From CAYMOV01 sp964392085 (GTDB taxonomy: Bacteria; Oederibacteriota; Muellerivitia; Muellerivitales; Muellerivitaceae), in NCBI GenBank assembly GCA_964392085.1, contig CAYMOV010000138.1:1-6515 (forward strand): DNA of 6,515 bases. Reading direction: 5' to 3'. The translations under genes and the position numbers were made by a program. Below the pieces are notes generated by a model. The model was not told where the DNA came from, made no database searches, and saw nothing but the letters and a program-made list of their open reading frames with translations. Each line of letters starts with the position of its first letter. Position 1 is the stretch's first letter. Positions 5,020-6,515 of the stretch are shown here, one piece after another.

Positions 5020-6515
5020 ATGACCACTTCCTATCAATTGGAGCCACTCGACCCGTCGTTCCCCAATTGGAAATTCACGTTCACGGCCTTTTGTTGGGCG
5101 GCCCTTTTCGGCGCGATCATGGCCCAAATCACGGTCCAAGCCGCGCCGCCGAACCTCTTCGCGGATTCATCCACCCAAACGCCCCTTCGGACCTGGGGCG
5201 CCCATTCCAAGCGCGCACGGGTTGTTCACCTTGAGGAATCCCACCTCTCGAGCCTCCCGTCCCGGATGACCCGCGGGACCCAGGGGCCCTCGGTCCGGTT
5301 CAACCTTTTTCCGGGGGTCGACGCGGATGGGACCCTGGACCGCGTCCGCCGGGGAAAGGACGGCGCTTGGTCGGGTTGGGGCCACGTGGCCGGAACCGAC
5401 GGCGGATGGACCGTGATGGCGTACCGCGCCGGGGCTTTCCGGGCCGCCGTCTTGGTCCCGGGGCGCGGCCTGTTCGAGGTCCGGTCCCTGGGGGGCGGCC
5501 TGGCCCAGGTCGAGGAGACCTCCCCGGAGGACGGTGGCCATTGCGAGGCGGTCGGGGGCGCGGGCCTACCCCAGGAAGGCCAACCCCTCTACGTGCCGTC
5601 GAATTTCCCGCAGGGTTGTTCCTACGGCGCCGCGCCCACGGTCCTCGACCTGCTGGTGGTCTACACGCCCTCCGCCCTCAACGCCGCGGGAGGCCTGGAG
5701 GCCCTCCAAACCGATATCGCCTTCGAGGTGGCCTACGCCAACATGGCGTACTTCAACAGCGGGGTGTCCGCCGAACTGCGGCTGGTGCACTCGGAACAGG
5801 TCGCCTACACCGAGTCGGGGACGGTCCAGACCGACGTCGGTTACCTCCAGGCCCCCGCCGACGGCCGGATGGACAACGTGCAGGCCCTCCGGGACGCCTA
5901 CGGCGCCGATATGGTCTTCCTCTGCTTGGGCCCGCCCGACCCCACCGCGGGTTACGGGTACGGCTCGGTCTATGCCGCCGGCAACCAACCCGCCTACGCC
6001 TACGCCGGGGGCAACCTAGGCTACACCGGGGTCATGGCCCATGAGCTGGGCCACGTCCTGGGCTGCGACCACGACGCGGCGAACGCCTCGGGCACGGCCA
6101 TGTATTCCTATTCCCATGGTTGGCGGCTCACCGCCCTGGGGGTCCAATACCGCACGGTCATGGCCTATGCCCCCGGCATCAGCATCCCTTACTTCTCGAG
6201 CCCCTTGGTCGGGTACGAGGGGGTCCCGACGGGGGTCGCCACCGCCGACAACGCCCGGACGATCAACCAGACCGCGCCGATGGTGGCGGCGTTCCGGGCC
6301 CCGACGGGGGCCGACTCCCCGCCCTCGGTGTCCATCACGGGCCCGGGGGAGGGGTCGTCGTTCACCAGCCCCACCACCGTGACCGTCACGGCGGACGCCT
6401 CGGACAGCGACGGGACCGTCCAACAGGTCGATTTCTACGCGGACGGGGTTTACCTGGGCACGAGCGCCTCGGCGCCCTACGCCTTCACCTGGAACCTCGT
6501 GCCGGACCAAAGCCA
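5020..6515 (+). CDS. Secreted zinc metallopeptidase, reprolysin-like, with Ig-like domain (3' end beyond window)
   Basis: The frame is open from ATG 5020 to the window end, giving 498 residues so far. An in-frame TGA at 4990 makes this the first possible start, although its ribosome site is poor (GGAA about ten bases upstream). Residues 18-41 form a signal peptide with a long polar n-region, probably cut near VQA-APP. Residues about 42-200 look like a prodomain, with a single Cys at 175 (HCEAVGG). The catalytic domain begins near VLDLLVVYTP (208) and carries HELGHVLGCDHD at 341-352, an HExxHxxGxxHD zinc site with His341, His345 and His351 as ligands and Glu342 catalytic. Its Met-turn is VMAYAP (Met381). 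The following YFSSP and DNARTINQTAPMVAAFR segments match bacterial reprolysin-like (M12B/M72-type metzincin) proteins. An Ig-like domain of the Big_7 kind starts near 434 (PSVSITGP, VDFYADGVYLG). It is probably an extracellular protease; the substrate is unknown. Confidence 0.88.
   Translation, partial: MTTSYQLEPLDPSFPNWKFTFTAFCWAALFGAIMAQITVQAAPPNLFADSSTQTPLRTWGAHSKRARVVHLEESHLSSLPSRMTRGTQGPSVRFNLFPGVDADGTLDRVRRGKDGAWSGWGHVAGTDGGWTVMAYRAGAFRAAVLVPGRGLFEVRSLGGGLAQVEETSPEDGGHCEAVGGAGLPQEGQPLYVPSNFPQGCSYGAAPTVLDLLVVYTPSALNAAGGLEALQTDIAFEVAYANMAYFNSGVSAELRLVHSEQVAYTESGTVQTDVGYLQAPADGRMDNVQALRDAYGADMVFLCLGPPDPTAGYGYGSVYAAGNQPAYAYAGGNLGYTGVMAHELGHVLGCDHDAANASGTAMYSYSHGWRLTALGVQYRTVMAYAPGISIPYFSSPLVGYEGVPTGVATADNARTINQTAPMVAAFRAPTGADSPPSVSITGPGEGSSFTSPTTVTVTADASDSDGTVQQVDFYADGVYLGTSASAPYAFTWNLVPDQS

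Noticed and set aside
5367..6382. Arg/Gly/Pro-rich + strand frames of up to 225 codons
   Set aside because: They are out-of-frame shadows of the metallopeptidase, which has the zinc motif, Met-turn and Ig-like domain in a single continuous frame.
1..6515. CRISPR array, insertion sequence, integrase, toxin-antitoxin or other defence system
   Set aside because: I looked for regularly spaced repeats, terminal inverted repeats and recognisable proteins of these kinds and saw none in this window.

Overview
This is a GC-rich bacterial segment in which every credible gene lies on the + strand. The organism is probably an uncultured, diderm, secretion-rich bacterium. The evidence is a lipobox signal peptide, a long alternating Thr/Pro-rich linker, and exported enzymes with malectin and Ig-like accessory domains. 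Such Thr-rich linkers are seen in several candidate phyla, so I do not name a taxon.

Layout. Bases 1-263 hold the 3' end of a secreted protein whose C-terminal domain is clearly paralogous to that of the next gene. Bases 457-1452 encode that next gene, a lipoprotein with a threonine-alternating linker, started at TTG. Directly after its stop, in the same frame, 1453-1608 has protein-like codon use but no start codon, so it looks like a gene remnant. A sigma70-like promoter candidate (1626-1654) leads towards a complete tRNA-Thr(CGT) gene with encoded CCA (1810-1885). The last 14 bases of the tRNA, its terminator hairpin and a further 24 bases are repeated 232 bp downstream (1872-1928 and 2104-2160). 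This is an att-like or duplication scar around about 175 bp of apparently non-coding DNA. Next come a secreted polysaccharide deacetylase with a C-terminal malectin domain (2288-3784), a perfect 10-bp dyad, an aldo/keto reductase with an abnormally short C-terminus (3946-4719), about 300 bp of weak coding character, and the 5' part of a secreted HExxHxxGxxHD metallopeptidase with an Ig-like domain (5020 to the window end).

Together the exported products suggest envelope or extracellular polymer handling: a surface lipoprotein family, a carbohydrate deacetylase and a protease. The genes are separated by gaps of more than 100 bp and do not form an obvious operon; the reductase is a cytosolic housekeeping-type enzyme. 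I see no CRISPR array, insertion sequence, toxin-antitoxin pair or defence system. The items most worth a second look are the tRNA-end duplication, the tandem lipoprotein paralogs, the in-frame gene remnant and the reductase C-terminus.
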